Source: Ulota crispa (Eukaryota > Streptophyta > Bryopsida > Orthotrichales > Orthotrichaceae). From it: a stretch of 64,000 nucleotides of DNA. Below the pieces are notes generated by a model. That model did not search any database and was not told where the DNA came from. It saw only the letters and a list, made by a program, of their open reading frames with translations. The DNA lies in assembly GCA_963920765.1 (NCBI GenBank), contig OY987247.1:1116001-1180000 (forward strand), in the 5' to 3' direction. Made by a program: the position numbers and the translations under genes. Shown one piece after another: positions 12,336 to 24,762 of the stretch (position 1 is the first letter of the stretch; every line of letters begins with the position of its first letter).

Positions 12336-13409
12336 GGCTCACAGTCGGCGAGTGTTACAGAAAGCGGCGGGGCACATGAGAAGCGCAGTTATGACAAAGA
12401 AATGCTAATCTACTTCGAGATAGCGGATAGAAAGGAAACGACGCAAATGAGAAGCAAAGTTGGAAGCGGGACAACTGAGTAATAAGTTAAGCAAGGACGA
12501 GAGCGCGAAAGACGGGAGGGACGGGAAAGGAGATGAAGATAAAAGTGGAGGTGGCTTCAGTCTGTGCCAAGTGGCGACGTGGCGGGCGGCATGAGCCTAG
12601 CCAATCGATAACTTACCCTATTCTACCCAAGTATTGGCATTCTCGCTGAGGTGTCACTCTTCCGTGCGCAGTCCCTTTCACGATCCAATAGGAACAACGC
12701 TGCGCTTCACCGCAATGCATCAATTGGGCCGCCTTCTCCACCGATCAATCCTCGAAGCACAGCGTCAAATGGAGTTCGATTCACAACATCACCACCTGAC
12801 AGACGTCAACCTGATGGAACCAAGTTCGTTTTCTAGAACTTTCACAGGTAAATCCACGGAATGGTGTAGGGTGTTTAGGGTTTAGAGTACTAGGGTTTCG
12901 AGTCGAGCGTCTCCGTTGTTGACAGTAAACTCTAAGCCAGCTCTTATCTGCTACCGAAGTCAACCTCTCACGATCATGCACATGCCGGCAGTTGATGCAT
13001 GGCTCTGATCGAGGAAATTAATTGATCGGTCCATCGAGGTCTGGTAACAGATTCTGTATGATTTTGGAGCGCCTACCGAAGTGATGAACTTCGCAGGTTT
13101 TCCTATGTTTTAGGATTTGGTTGATGGAATGTTTGAACGAGATACGCAGGAATTAGAAAAAGTATTCGCCGAAGATTAAGCAATGCCATTGCATCTGACG
13201 TTTTGCCTTTTCCAAACTCCTATGTATTTCTCTCAAAACTCATAATCACCTAAACTTTAAGCGGGAAGGACTGAAGGCTACCAAGCGTGCACGGTTCATT
13301 TTGGATATGGCGACAGTGTAGAGACCTGAACCGAAGGACTTTTCTCGCCTCTGCTTGTAGAGCTTTGATTAGGGTACTTTCAAGGGAGGGAGGAATTTTT
13401 ACGCTCTTA
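12336..13409. other. Intergenic; probable promoter of the proline-rich gene
   Basis: The segment next to 12335 is GC-richer and lies upstream of the proline-rich gene. I see no definite TATA box. Short plus-strand open frames around 12634-12885 have no recognisable content. Confidence 0.3.
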
Positions 13410-13549
13410 GAGCTTCTCCACTGCAGGACGTGAAGAGAGCCGGAACCGCGAGCTCAAAATATTAAGAGCCATCAGATCATGATCTGATGGCTCTTAATAT
13501 TTTGAGCTCGCGGTTCCGGCTCTCTTCACGTCCTGCAGTGGCGATGCTC
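13410..13549. mobile_element. PIF/Harbinger-like mini-element with a perfect 118-bp palindrome
   Basis: The termini are GAGCTTCTCCACTGCAG and CTGCAGTGGCGATGCTC, flanked by TTA and TAA, which fits the TWA target of PIF/Harbinger MITEs. Inside, 13421-13538 is a perfect inverted repeat of two 59-base arms with no loop (centre GATCATGATC at about 13475-13484). Transcription would give a long perfect hairpin. The element at 52373-52872 shares the terminal motif. Confidence 0.75.
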
Positions 13550-14042
13550 TAAGCGCGGTGACCAATTTGATACGGTATGTAAGGAACCTTTCGTATGTCT
13601 ACGTATGAGATTTGAGTGGCGCCACTTCGAGAGGTTTTGAACCGGGCGGATCGCGGTTTCCACGTTTGGACGACGCGGACGATTCGTGTGAAGCGGAGAC
13701 GATCTCCACCCTGCAATCGACTGCCATCGCTTGCAGGATTGTGCGGACGGTTGCAGCCGGCAATTCACGTGAACATCAGGACTTACTATGTGGTAGCCGT
13801 TTTACGAGTCACTGCCGTCATCAGCCTCTTCCTCCCCGGCCCTTTCGGGTCGTCGTCGTCGTCGTCTTCGCCGAATCCCCTTCTCTTAACTTCTCCTGCA
13901 AGTTCCTCTACTTTGTTGTACCTGCGGATATTCAATTGACGCCTGCAATTCGAAAGCCTATCTTCCTTTCCTGAAGATGCGCGTATCAGTATTGTGCTGC
14001 GTCCCCCGATCTCTCTGTCAATTTGCTCGTCATTTGCTTAAG

Positions 14043-14534
14043 CTAGCTCTCTTTGAAGCCATTTCTACCATTTCTGCCATTTCTACCATTTCTGCCATTT
14101 CCACCATTTCTGCCATTTTCTGCCATTTTCTGCCATTTTCTGTGTTGGTGTCGTCCAGTGGTGCGGGAGTGACGTTGACGCGGATCGACCGAACCTGCGA
14201 GTCCAAAGAAAATGCTCCCTCGAATTTCTGAAACTGGTCGAGTCTGAGATCGCTCAGCTTGTGCACGTTTGTCACGAGAGGACAACCTTTTTTTTCTTGA
14301 AAGCCGAAGAAAATAAGAAATCGTAGCATCACTGGTTTCTGGAGCATCCTTCTTGCGTGGACTGGACACAGGCCGGGTGCTCCGAACTGCAATCTCGGCA
14401 CATTCAAGCATCGACGTGCTCAATCCTGGAGCCGGAATTTGAACACTTTCAAAAGGTTTATGACCTTGAACCTCTCGGCTTCCACTACAAGTAATTAACA
14501 AAAAAAGAAGCTGATAATATTGTGTTAGATACAA
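14043..14534 (-). CDS. Weak candidate exon, unknown product
   Basis: A minus-strand open stretch that could start after an acceptor (acttgtag) near 14484 and runs to 14043. It has mixed, protein-like composition (Ser, Arg, Glu, Lys) for about 120 residues, then reads a simple 12-bp repeat as Asn/Gly/Arg. No start codon with a good context, no donor and no family motif are seen. It may be a real short gene, an antisense transcript of the divergent promoter region, or chance. Confidence 0.15.
   Translation of the reverse strand: MYLTQYYQLLFLLITCSGSREVQGHKPFESVQIPAPGLSTSMLECAEIAVRSTRPVSSPRKKDAPETSDATISYFLRLSRKKRLSSRDKRAQAERSQTRPVSEIRGSIFFGLAGSVDPRQRHSRTTGRHQHRKWQKMAENGRNGGNGRNGRNGRNGRNGFKES
14058..14141. 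repeat. 12-bp minisatellite, ATTTCTRCC units
   Basis: Tandem units alternate CATTTCTACCATTTCTGC and similar, then CATTTTCTGC. It is a simple sequence array with no coding meaning that I can support. Confidence 0.8.
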
Positions 14535-14973
14535 ACGTATCGAAGCAAGAGCTATGAGGACAGAATTGAAGGATGCCGTATTTGAAGTGAATCTACGGCA
14601 TCAGTAACCAGAGCACAATGACCAAAGCAATTGTACAAACGGCCTGAACAATGCTGCGACCAAAGGAGCTCGCACGCTAAACCGTCTCGATATCACAAGC
14701 TCTTTTGAGTAAAGTAAATCAGAGAGGAGTTCGGGAGAGGAGTTCGGAGAGTGTTGGCTATGGCTTTTAAGAGGAGCGCGAAATCTGCAATAGCGAAGAT
14801 CGTCTTCAGTTGGGAGTATGTACACGCAGAGCTTGCAGTGCAACGACGAAGATGGAGACGCCACGACGGCGAGCATCGATCCGGGGTGGCGGGAAGGCGG
14901 CGCACCATCTGAGTGAGATCCGCGTCGATTTTTCGAGCGAGTACCGTGAGCCGGGATCGGAGTGTTGGTGGAG

Positions 14974-17900
14974 ATGCCGAAAGCGGGGTACGATGAGGAG
15001 AAGGAGGACAAGCGAGGGTCGTGGGATCCGGACTACGTGCCGCCGGAGTTCGTGTGGGATCCCGACCCGACGAAGCCGAAGCCGTGGTACCCGAACGGGC
15101 CCGTCAAAGTGTCGCAGCCCGAGGGGATATGGCGGGTTCCCGACGTGTATGGGAAGAAGAAGATCGTGCGTTTTCCGGTGCGGCCGGAGGTCGGTATTGG
15201 CAAAGACGGCAAGAAGGTGACGTTCGGGGCGTTCCAGAAACCTTTCTACCGGTCGAATCATCTGCAGCCTCTTCCTTTGGCGTTGGTCACGGAGAGCGGG
15301 GAGAAGTACGTCGACCCGCTTGCGCCGGTCGTTCCCGACGCTCGCCACTGGACGCAACGCGTTCCGCAGTACTCCGTTGTGCCGCAGAAATGCAAGGGCG
15401 AGAAGCCTGGCCCTCCCACGCACAGCCGCTTGCACAAGGCCGTCGCCTCGGGCGACAAAAAGGTACTCCCTCTGTCTGTTGTCCCTCTAAATACGTCCAA
15501 AAACGTCCAAAAAGCTTCCTTGCAAAGGATTAACCCCTGACCGCCCGAGAAATATTATAATGTCTCTCAAAAACTGGGTCAACTCAATTTTGACTGATAT
15601 AATCTCAGCATGATGGAGACGCTCTCCACTAACAATTCATATGGTCCAATCTTGAGATCATATTTTTCAATCCACAAGGGCACTTTGATTGCACACAAGT
15701 CAAGCTTTTTTTGTTTCAACTCTGGACGCTCATGGGTTAAATGTGTTTTTAGTCTTTGTGCTAGTGACACATGCATTCTAGAATCAATAGGGGTAGTTAC
15801 ACAATCAAACTTTTGTGAAGAATGAGAAGTTGTGGAGTGGTAATAGGAGCCAGTGGGAGCATTTCTTCATGGAAGAAGGTGTGACTCCCCTTTTGTGGGT
15901 GGTGGAGAATGGAGAATGAATTTACTTTAAAAAAGTGGTATGATGTGGTATGAAAGTGAGTTGCATTCACATACTCAATCAAGGTCTACAACTACAAGGA
16001 GGGTGAAAGCAAGAAGAGCTAGATGAAGAAAAAGACAAGCATGGATAAAAACTTCACGTGCTAAATCTTCTTCACACCACCCATTCTTCTCCTCCGGAGG
16101 TGAACGAGCAAAACTTCTCAATCTTCAAAGAATGGGCCCTGTGGAAATCAAGGAGAGAGTGCCACAACCCCATTATCTGAAGATTGAGAATGGGGTGAAA
16201 GAAGGTGTGACTTCTCCAAATTTACCATCCACCAAATGTATGCAAAATCTCCAGGTTTGATGTTGTCGTCTGGGCTTGGACCCAAATTCCATGCAAAAGT
16301 ATCATGTTTGTGCATGCTACCAGCTCCCTCATTATTGATGATTTAAAGATTAGTAGCAACAATCTTATCTCAGCATATGGGCAAGGCCAAGCTTGCTAGG
16401 AGAAGAATGCTCTCTAATTGCTTAACTTGCTGCCCCCCATGAGATCATTGAACATGACAAACACTTTCTCAACGTTTGAAATCAGCAAAAGGGAGCATTT
16501 TAGTGGTACAAGAAATGTGCCTGATTTGGAGCTTTTTAGAGGGACAGAGGGAGTATCTACTAGAAAACTCGATCTAATATCTTGCATCTCAATCCGTGCA
16601 AACACAGGTTTATAGCATGAACTTTAGAGCGTCTTGCCGAGATCAATGCTGCGAAATCTTCATGAAGATTGTCGATATGCTGCCAAAGGATATATAACCT
16701 TTAGATGAGTAAAAACCAGTCGTTTCGGAGTACAAGTGTTTGAGATGGATGTGCTTTGGGCGTGCAGCATTTCTGCAGGATTGTGGATCCCGAGGGCCGC
16801 CTTCACCGGAAGAAAGGCGGAGGCTGGATGTGCAGACGGTGGGGGAATCGGCCCATGCCCCGCGACCTCGTCAACCATACCGAAGAGGAGTACGAGGTTT
16901 GTGTGCTCTCTTCTTCTCGCACCTTTTTCTATGGTGCATGACACTTATAACCAACAACCCCCAATTGAAGTGGTCAGCTTAAGGCTTTGTCAAAAAAAAA
17001 GTTATCAAAAATTTAAGTCCACCAAGATGAAGCTTAGGATAGATGAAGCTTACTATTTGTCCCACTTGGTGGTGGAATCACTTTTGAGCTAATATGGGGA
17101 TTCAAACATCAACTTTTTCAGGTGACTCACGTCATGATTCATCGTGGTGAATTCACATTCCTAACGTGATTCATATTAGGACTGAACTTCAAAAACTCAC
17201 TTTTGCGTAGTTCCTCCTCATGAGTGTCTCAGACTCTTAAACCCTGGAATGTGCACAAAATCCTATTTGCAAACTCACGGGTGTGTCAGACTTTGGGCAT
17301 GCTGGTGAACAAAAATAATTCACGGGGACCCTGTGAGGTGAGAAACTTATAGACTAGATTTGATGTCTGAAGCCCCCTAATGAGTATATGTGTTGTGCTT
17401 TAGTATTTCTTGTTTGGCCAATAGTTGTTGGTTATAAGGGTCATGCACTATACAACAAACGAAAATCTGTGGTGGTGTTGCAAACCTCGCTTTTTTGTCC
17501 ATTTTTGTCATGAGTTTGCTATTGTCTTCACAAAACTTGTGAAATGAGGATGCATGGATGGCATTTGCAGGCAATGATGAAAGCGCAAGCGCTGAGGGAG
17601 GCCAAGGAGGAGGCGGAGTTCCAGAAGCTGATGAAGGAGGTGTTCGGAGGCATGGCGAACGAGGACGGCGTGATGAAGGACACGCATGACCTGCTCACGC
17701 GTGTGCAGAATTGCCATGACGACAAGCAAGCGGCGCTGTACAAGTCGTGGGAGCGGCAGGTTTATCACAACATCCAGGACCAGATCAGTGAAAACCTCCG
17801 CAAGCTCTCCCCCAGACACATCTCCAGCAAACTCCGTGAGTTCCTCTCCGCTCCCCCCTCCTGCCCTTCCTCTCTCCTTTCCTTCCATTTTTACCTCCTG

Positions 17901-20724
17901 TGGGTCCAAGAATTTAGTTGATACTATTAATTTTAGCAATTTTTTTGCATAATTCTCTTCCTTTGCCTCATCGTTTCTTCTTAAAGCTACAAACACGAAG
18001 AGCCCAGTCAAATCTCTCCCACCTTGCCCTCCTTTTAGTTGATTAAAGCCAACAAGCAGCTCCTGGACAAGATGCTCTATAACTTTCGTTATACTACTCC
18101 AACGCAACTCAAATTTTTGTTGCTTAGTTTGCAATCTAGCTATCAAGCAAGTGAAGCTGTAATTTTCTTGCTGAAGACTAGGGCTTGGTTTTGACCTCCT
18201 CTTTTCTGGTTTCCACTCTTAACCCTAAAGATGGTTTGAGGCAGGGTATGAGCAAGATCGGTATGCAAAGGCTGTTGGCGAGAGGAGGATTTTCCGTGAC
18301 ATTATCAACGAGACGTATGATCCCTTTGAGTTATCCAAGTCTAAAGATCATTCAGTACATTACAGTACTAAGGACATCATAGACCCCATCAAGCATGACC
18401 TTGAAAAGGTATGTGAAACACTCTCCTCTCATAGCTCTTCTTATAGAAAACTTCCATGTTTTTTATTCTCTTCACCCCAAGGAAAAATGCAAAACAATGC
18501 ATCAAAACTGTTGAGTTCCAACTTCTGTGTTTATGGGTTAGTGAAAGAATGACATGTGGTTTTTGGACGTTGTTTTGGGATGCGTTGAGGAACTTTTATG
18601 GTTTTTTTTTTTTGTTGTGTTTTGTTGGGGTGGTGCAGGAGAAGAGAGAGAAGGTGTTCATGGGTGAACCTGTTTTCCATAAAGTGCATTCCAAGGAGAC
18701 TCTGGATTCATTCCACTGGACTTACGACCAATTCAGATCCACCATGCATGGTCACATCAATTGTGATGACGAAGATGCCACGTACAAGCCCAGAGTCATG
18801 ATTCCCGAGTAAGCTCGCTTTCCTGCCTCTCTTCCTCAGCCCCGAATCCTAAATTTCTCAGGGACGAATGTTTTTATGGTTTGAAAATGACCTGTTTGAT
18901 TGATGTGTGAAAATTGTACCAAATTCAGATGGCGTCCAAATTTGTGTCACTAGAATCAATAGTGGGAGACTAGAACTTTTGCCAAAAGACTGAAAAGCTT
19001 GATCAAGTTTTCAAAAGTAGGTTTGAAATTTAGGATAATCAACCACGTCATTGAAGATTCCTTCTTCTAGTTATTTCAAAAAGACCTAGGAGAGGGGGTT
19101 TGGATTTTGAGAATCTACTTAATGTTTCTAGAATTTCTTTTGTTAATCCTCTCCTTAAATATCAATGAAAAAGACAAACTTACAATAGGAGCATCGTAGT
19201 TCCTTTTTGAATTTCTTTCTAGATGTGACACGTGTCACCCAAGATTTCTATCTCCCAGCTAGAAATTCCAGGTGTCTACTACTGAAGAAACATTGTATGA
19301 CTTGGTCAAAAATATTAACCAAAAGAAATGAACAAAAAATGAGTTTCTGCATGACTTGAAATAATCATGAGGCCTGATTTGAGTCTCTTGGTCTTTATAG
19401 ATTTTCGTTCAGTCTCTTAAATTGTATCGGTAGGTTCGACAAGTCCGCTCTATTTTTCTACATTTTCAGTATTTTTGAATAGAAGTTTCTTAGATTTAGA
19501 AGTTTCTGACTTTTGATAAATGAAACTTTTGGGTGCAGAAAATGGTTTTCTCGACCAGTGTTTTGGAATGGTGAATGGAGATGGCTGAAAGAATATTGGA
19601 ATGAATCATTCCCGCCCGGAGGAAAAGCTGTGAGTACCCACCCCCTTTTTGTTTTATTTTTTAACCTCTCTTTCAACCTCAGCAAGGATCTCATTATCTT
19701 TGTGCATCTGTAGGACTATTTTTTAAGCTTATTATTTCAGTTCAAAGTTTACTAGAGCTCGACATATGTTAGAGGTTCTTAAACTGTAGTTTTTTCTAAG
19801 CATTGTTGAAATCTTCATAACATTCTAGAGCAAATCCTGCACTATGATGGGTAGGCTGTAACTACTGTTTGGCTTAATTTTAGCTAGCTGTGCTTTTTCA
19901 TTTTTGAACTTAAGTCGAGAGAGAATTTCCTGCTAAAGAGAGATCTCAAAAAAATCATTATATTATTCTCTGATTAGTTGATTCTTGCAATTATTTTGAG
20001 CAATCTTTTTTCGTTCCTTCATCTCAAATTATAACGCAAAAAAAGAATGAAGAAACAACCATATCATCATGAAAGTCAGAACTCTGCATGGGCTTGAGTC
20101 CTTGACATTGAACGGCTTGGGTTTCTTAATTAGAAGCATTTAACTAAATATGGAATTATCGAAAGTCCATAATTAAAAACTCTTAAATTTTTGCTTTAGT
20201 TTGCAAAATAGTGGGAGATAGTGTTCAAATCAAAAGACTTGTAAAACTTTGGGAAAAATACATGCAAATTAGTGAGGAATTTTCAACTTTTAGGGACATG
20301 AAAAGTCTATATTTACATGAATAGTCTAAAACTAGTTAAATGCGTCATTTATGCTTATCATCAACGTCTTGACAAAGTTTTTGGGTCTAGTAGATATAGC
20401 TATAGAAATGGAAGAAACTACAATTACATAATCAGATCTTCAGAAGAGTGTGTTGAGAATTGCTAGGGATTTGTAGTGTAGCTATCAAAGTAATGAGAAT
20501 ATCATGTAAGAATGTGTTGTAGTCGATTTGCTTACCTTAACCAGGTTTTCTTATTTTTGACTCTTTTGTCAAATGCTTTTTTTTTTCCGGTGTTGTTGCA
20601 GATGCCACCGAAACCTCCGGAAAAGTGTGAATATATATGGCGTATTGAAAAGGACATGGTGTGGGATAGTCCGCTGAAGAATCAACGGAAGCTTCAAATT
20701 TCCACGGAGAATCCTTGGTTCTAA
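14974..20724 (+). CDS. Conserved seven-exon protein, possibly flagella-associated
   Basis: The exons are 14974-15462, 16768-16896, 17571-17835, about 18231-18408, 18639-18808, 19539-19629 and 20602-20724, all with gt donors and ag acceptors. The total is about 480 residues. The start ATG (MPKAGYDEEK) follows an in-frame stop at 14947. The protein is tryptophan- and proline-rich (YVPPEFVWDPDP, GEWRWLKEYWNESFPPGG), with a helical Glu/Lys region from exon 3 and a motif RRIFRDIINETYDPFE in exon 4 that recalls ciliary or flagella-associated proteins of algae. That family link is from memory and unproven. Phases agree at every junction except exon 3 to exon 4: C|gtgagt followed by ctaaag|A shifts the frame by one. 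Either a short exon lies between 17836 and 18230, or there is unusual splicing or a base error. No catalytic domain is recognised. Confidence 0.6.
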
Positions 20725-21010
20725 GTGAGTGGCTCTACTTCTTCTCTCTTTACCAAATGCAATGGTCCACAACAACAGTTTTTGAAGGCCTCTCTTGAGG
20801 CTTGGATTTGTCTATGGTGGTTTAATTACAAAAACCCGTGAAGTACACTGGTGTTTTAAAATGTCACGTGTCATTTTTGCTAAAGCAGAAAAGAGGGGAC
20901 CATACCTCATAAAATGACCAGATCAGTGCCAGAGACCAGATGTTGTAAGCAGCCATAAAGACGGCCTTTTAAGCTCACCCTCATAAGACTTAAGCAAAGG
21001 CTATAAGGCC
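20725..21010. other. Intergenic, no gene seen
   Basis: Immediate downstream flank, probably including the 3' UTR of the gene ending at 20724. Confidence 0.4.
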
Positions 21011-21385
21011 AATGTTGATTCTAGGGCTACAAAGACTTATGTCTTTTTTGGTGAAGGTGTGGATTGCTCTCGAAGTTGCGATTCTTGCGTGTAATGTATT
21101 TCCCCAAGCATGGTTTAGGGTGCGTCTACCACTAAGTGATATGTTGTGAAAGGATTTATCATTGGCGCAGCAGATAGCCATTTTTGTTGGAGCAAGAAAA
21201 GGTTGGACTATTTTTCTTGTAATGTTGATTTTAGGGTTACTAAGATATTTTTTCTTCTTTTTATTGGTTAAAAAGGCGTGAATTACTTTCGAAGTTGCAT
21301 TTCTTGCGTGTAATGCACTTGCCCAAGCGCGATTTAGGACACGTTTGCCACTAGATGGTACGTTGTCAAAAGATGTATCCTAATA
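21011..21385. repeat. Direct repeat, two diverged copies, 210 bp apart
   Basis: The copy at about 21011-21165 (starting AATGTTGATTCTAGGG) and the copy at about 21221-21385 (starting AATGTTGATTTTAGGG) share long blocks such as TTCTTGCGTGTAATG. They are non-coding and look like an old tandem duplication. Confidence 0.65.
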
Positions 21386-22604
21386 GCAATTGATTTTGGT
21401 GATGCAAGATTTTTTTGGATAGAAGCATTTTTGGGACTAGTAACTCAAATTTGGAGCTTTGTTGTGAAAATAGCACCCATGTAAAATAAAAATGAAAAAA
21501 ATTATACAAATATGTAAAAATGTGTATCTTATGTAGATATTATAAGGTTTCATTGAGACTATGTATTGGATCTTGAATACAATAAGAGGAGTTTTGTTTA
21601 TCCCATTCATATTTCTTAGTAGCACAAGATTCTATGATTATTGTTCTTACTTTGAATTTTCAGCTCTTTAGATAGCTGGTTTCACTTTTGCAATTGTTTA
21701 AGCAAGAATTTATAATGCTTTGTGTTGAGTGTATTGGTGTCATCTTTCTTAAGCTATGAGCTTTTTAGTTGTATTTTTTTTTGTTGTATTTTTTACTTGT
21801 TTCCTTTTGTTTCTCTCTAGTTTTATTTTGTTTATAGTTGACTTTGCATGTCAAGAACTAGATTTCTAAATTAATACCTATGGTAGTAAGGGGCTTACAA
21901 GGAGCAAATAAATACATTTTATTAGTGGGATGCTAAAGTGCACAGCTGTAGTGATAAGATTGTCTTATTCCTTTCATTTTGGGTCCAAGTAAATTACTCA
22001 TGAAATTACTTTTGCTATCACAAAGAGTCTTCAAGCCTTGTTTGAAAACCTCTTCCAAGGTAGCTTCACCTTTTCGCAATTGGTTGCAAAACAATGTGCA
22101 TAGATATTGGATCATAATGTAAACCTTTTGAGTATAAGAACACAAGGTCAATTTTGCATTAGTGATCTTGACTTAACCAAATTATTGCTAACAGTCCAAG
22201 CTTACCTAATTGTGCTTTTCTATTCAAAAATTCTTGTGATATGTTTGTCTTTTAGTTAATTAAGTGTATGAGCAAACCAAAGCATTCTTGCATTCTTATC
22301 ATATAATCAAACAATGCAAACAAGGAAGTGTGGGTTGTACATGCACAATGTTTGGATTACCAAACACCAATAGCTACATACTATGAACATTTGTAATTTT
22401 AGACTCAATACACCAAGTGATCTTTGCAAGGAATTAAAGTCATATATTTTTTATTATTTTACTTTTGTTTTGTGTTCTAATAAATTTCCTTGACTTTGCA
22501 AGTTCCAAAAAGTTGTTTAATATCCGTGATTCCACAATTATAGACAAGTCTTATTTCTTGACGTTTTCAAAAAAAAAACACTAAAATGACTTCATAATAT
22601 TTAA

Positions 22605-22836
22605 CCCTTAAAGGACCGAGCTACATATTACATAGTATATACACTGTTGTATAACTAGCATTTGCTACCAATAAAAAGTTTTAGTTTGGGATTTTGACTA
22701 GCTCACTAGAACCACATTGATTTGTATTTTAACTTCTTTGTTGATCTCAAATGTAATAAAGGTGTGGATGCATTCTAAATACAAGAAAATACCAAATACT
22801 GTACTGGCCGCAAAGTGCTGCTTGGTCCTTTAAGGG
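22605..22836. mobile_element. TTAA-type element P3 (232 bp)
   Basis: Perfect TTAA on both sides (22601-22604 and 22837-22840). The ends are CCCTTAAAGGACCGAG and the complementary CTTGGTCCTTTAAGGG. It is non-coding. It has the clearest flank signature of the short members. Confidence 0.75.
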
Positions 22837-23620
22837 TTAAGCCAAGACAAACTTGATTAGATGTGCACAAAGGAACATACACATAAGCTTGCCAACTTAG
22901 CTTATTCTTGCTTGATCCAAAATTAGTAGTAGTAATCAAGCTTTGCCAATAGCAAGATGCAAATAGGGCGTTGAAAGATTGAGAAACCACAACTTTGCAA
23001 CAAATATCACCAACTTAATCAAAATAGGATTTGGATAGCAAAAAACCTATTTTGTAAGTTCATTATATTTCATTGCACTAGTTAGTAACTCCAACATGTT
23101 GCACTTGACTTTGCTTATTGTGTGACATGTAGGCTTGTTGTGGCATGTTAATTCTCTGTCAATGACAAACTTTGTTAAACGCATTTTCTATTACATACAA
23201 CACAATAATAATAAAATGCATTTGCACAAATAAAAACTTGAGTGAGAATTAATTACACTCATGACATCCAATTTGAATATAAGTAGCACACCATATTATG
23301 AACTTCAAGTCATAAATTACAATTCAAACCTAGTTGGCTTAAATTAAGCCAAATTTAACTAATTCTTGGTTATGAAACCAAACGTAGATTGTATAAATCA
23401 TTATGATGGGAAAAATTGTGATGTCATTCATAACCCTAAAACTAGACTCTCAAAGCATGAAGCGGCCTTCACAAAGAAAAAGAAAAATCTTTCGATTTTC
23501 CTTTATTCTATGGCTTAGCTTCTTTTTTTGGATTTTATATGTTCATAAATATTATGCCATACAAATAAAAAAATTGCAAAGTACTTAGTACCATTATGTT
23601 ATCTTTACTAATTTTAATTA

Positions 23621-24753
23621 GGGAAAATATCGAAACTAGGCCTGACAATTGGCCGTATTTTGAAAACGATCCAGATAATTCAAAAATATCAAAAATAGGC
23701 CTCATCCAGATCCTGAGTTTTTGTGGTTGATTTCTTTCAATTTTTGAACCGGTTAGTCAAGGAATTTTTTTTGTTATTTTCTCTATATCATATTATAAAT
23801 ATTGAAAATTTAGATTTTCAACCGGGTTTTCAGCCAATGTTTACAAATTGTAAATGGTTTTTTCTCATTTCAACCGGCTAGCTTTGAACTAGTTGTCGGT
23901 TCTTCCCCAACCGCCTCATCATATTTAAAAAGTAGGCTTTGCAACTAAGGTGACCAAAACTTTGTGCATGTTTGCATATGGAAATTGATATGAGCACACC
24001 CAAGGTTTGATATACGCACACAAGGAGACGGGTAAATTTTAGATATTTACCATCAAAAAGCTGAATTTGGAAAGTTCAAATTTAGATTTGGATTTAGAGA
24101 CCTTGATTTAGTCTAGAACCCTCAATGGAGGTCACAATTGAACTATACCCTACGGAAAAGCTTAAATTTTTTTACAAACAAGGGCAAAAGTAATAATTTG
24201 CCCCCTAGCTAAGCATTTCCATTGGGCATAGTTCAGTTGTGACCTCCATTGAGGGTTCTAGACTAAATCAAGGTCTCTAAATCCAAATCTAAATTTGAAC
24301 TTTCCAAATTCAGCTTTTTGATGGTAAATATCTAAAATTTACCCGTCTCCTTGTGTGCGTATATCAAACCTTGGGTGTGCTCATATCAATTTCCATATGC
24401 AAACATGCACAAAGTTTTGGTCACCTTAGTTGCAAAGCCTACTTTTTAAATATGATGAGGCGGTTGGGGAAGAACCGACAACTAGTTCAAAGCTAGCTGG
24501 TTGAAATGAGAAAAAACCATTTACAATTTGTAAACATTGGCTGAAAACCCGGTTGAAAATCTAAATTTTCAATATTTATAATATGATATAGAGAAAATAA
24601 CAAAAAAAATTCCTTGACTAACCGGTTCGGAAATTGAAAGAAATCAACCACAAAAACTCAGGATCTGGATGAGGCCTATTTTTGATATTTTTGAATTATC
24701 TGGATCGTTTTCAAAATACGGCCAATTGTCAGGCCTAGTTTCGATATTTTCCC
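23621..24753. mobile_element. Foldback element with a 9-bp target duplication (Mutator-like by signature)
   Basis: A 1,133-bp near-perfect inverted repeat with arms of about 560 bp meeting near 24187. The ends are GGGAAAATATCGAAACTAGG and CCTAGTTTCGATATTTTCCC. The flanks carry an exact 9-bp direct repeat, TTTTAATTA, at 23612-23620 and 24754-24762. Long terminal arms plus a 9-bp duplication are typical of Mutator-like foldback elements. No transposase is present, so it is non-autonomous. The two arms are nearly identical, so the insertion looks recent. Confidence 0.85.
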
Positions 24754-24762
24754 TTTTAATTA

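Noticed and set aside
14806..15435. Minus-strand open frame of about 209 codons rich in Arg/Leu/His
   Set aside because: Antisense shadow of exon 1 of the seven-exon gene, caused by its high GC content.
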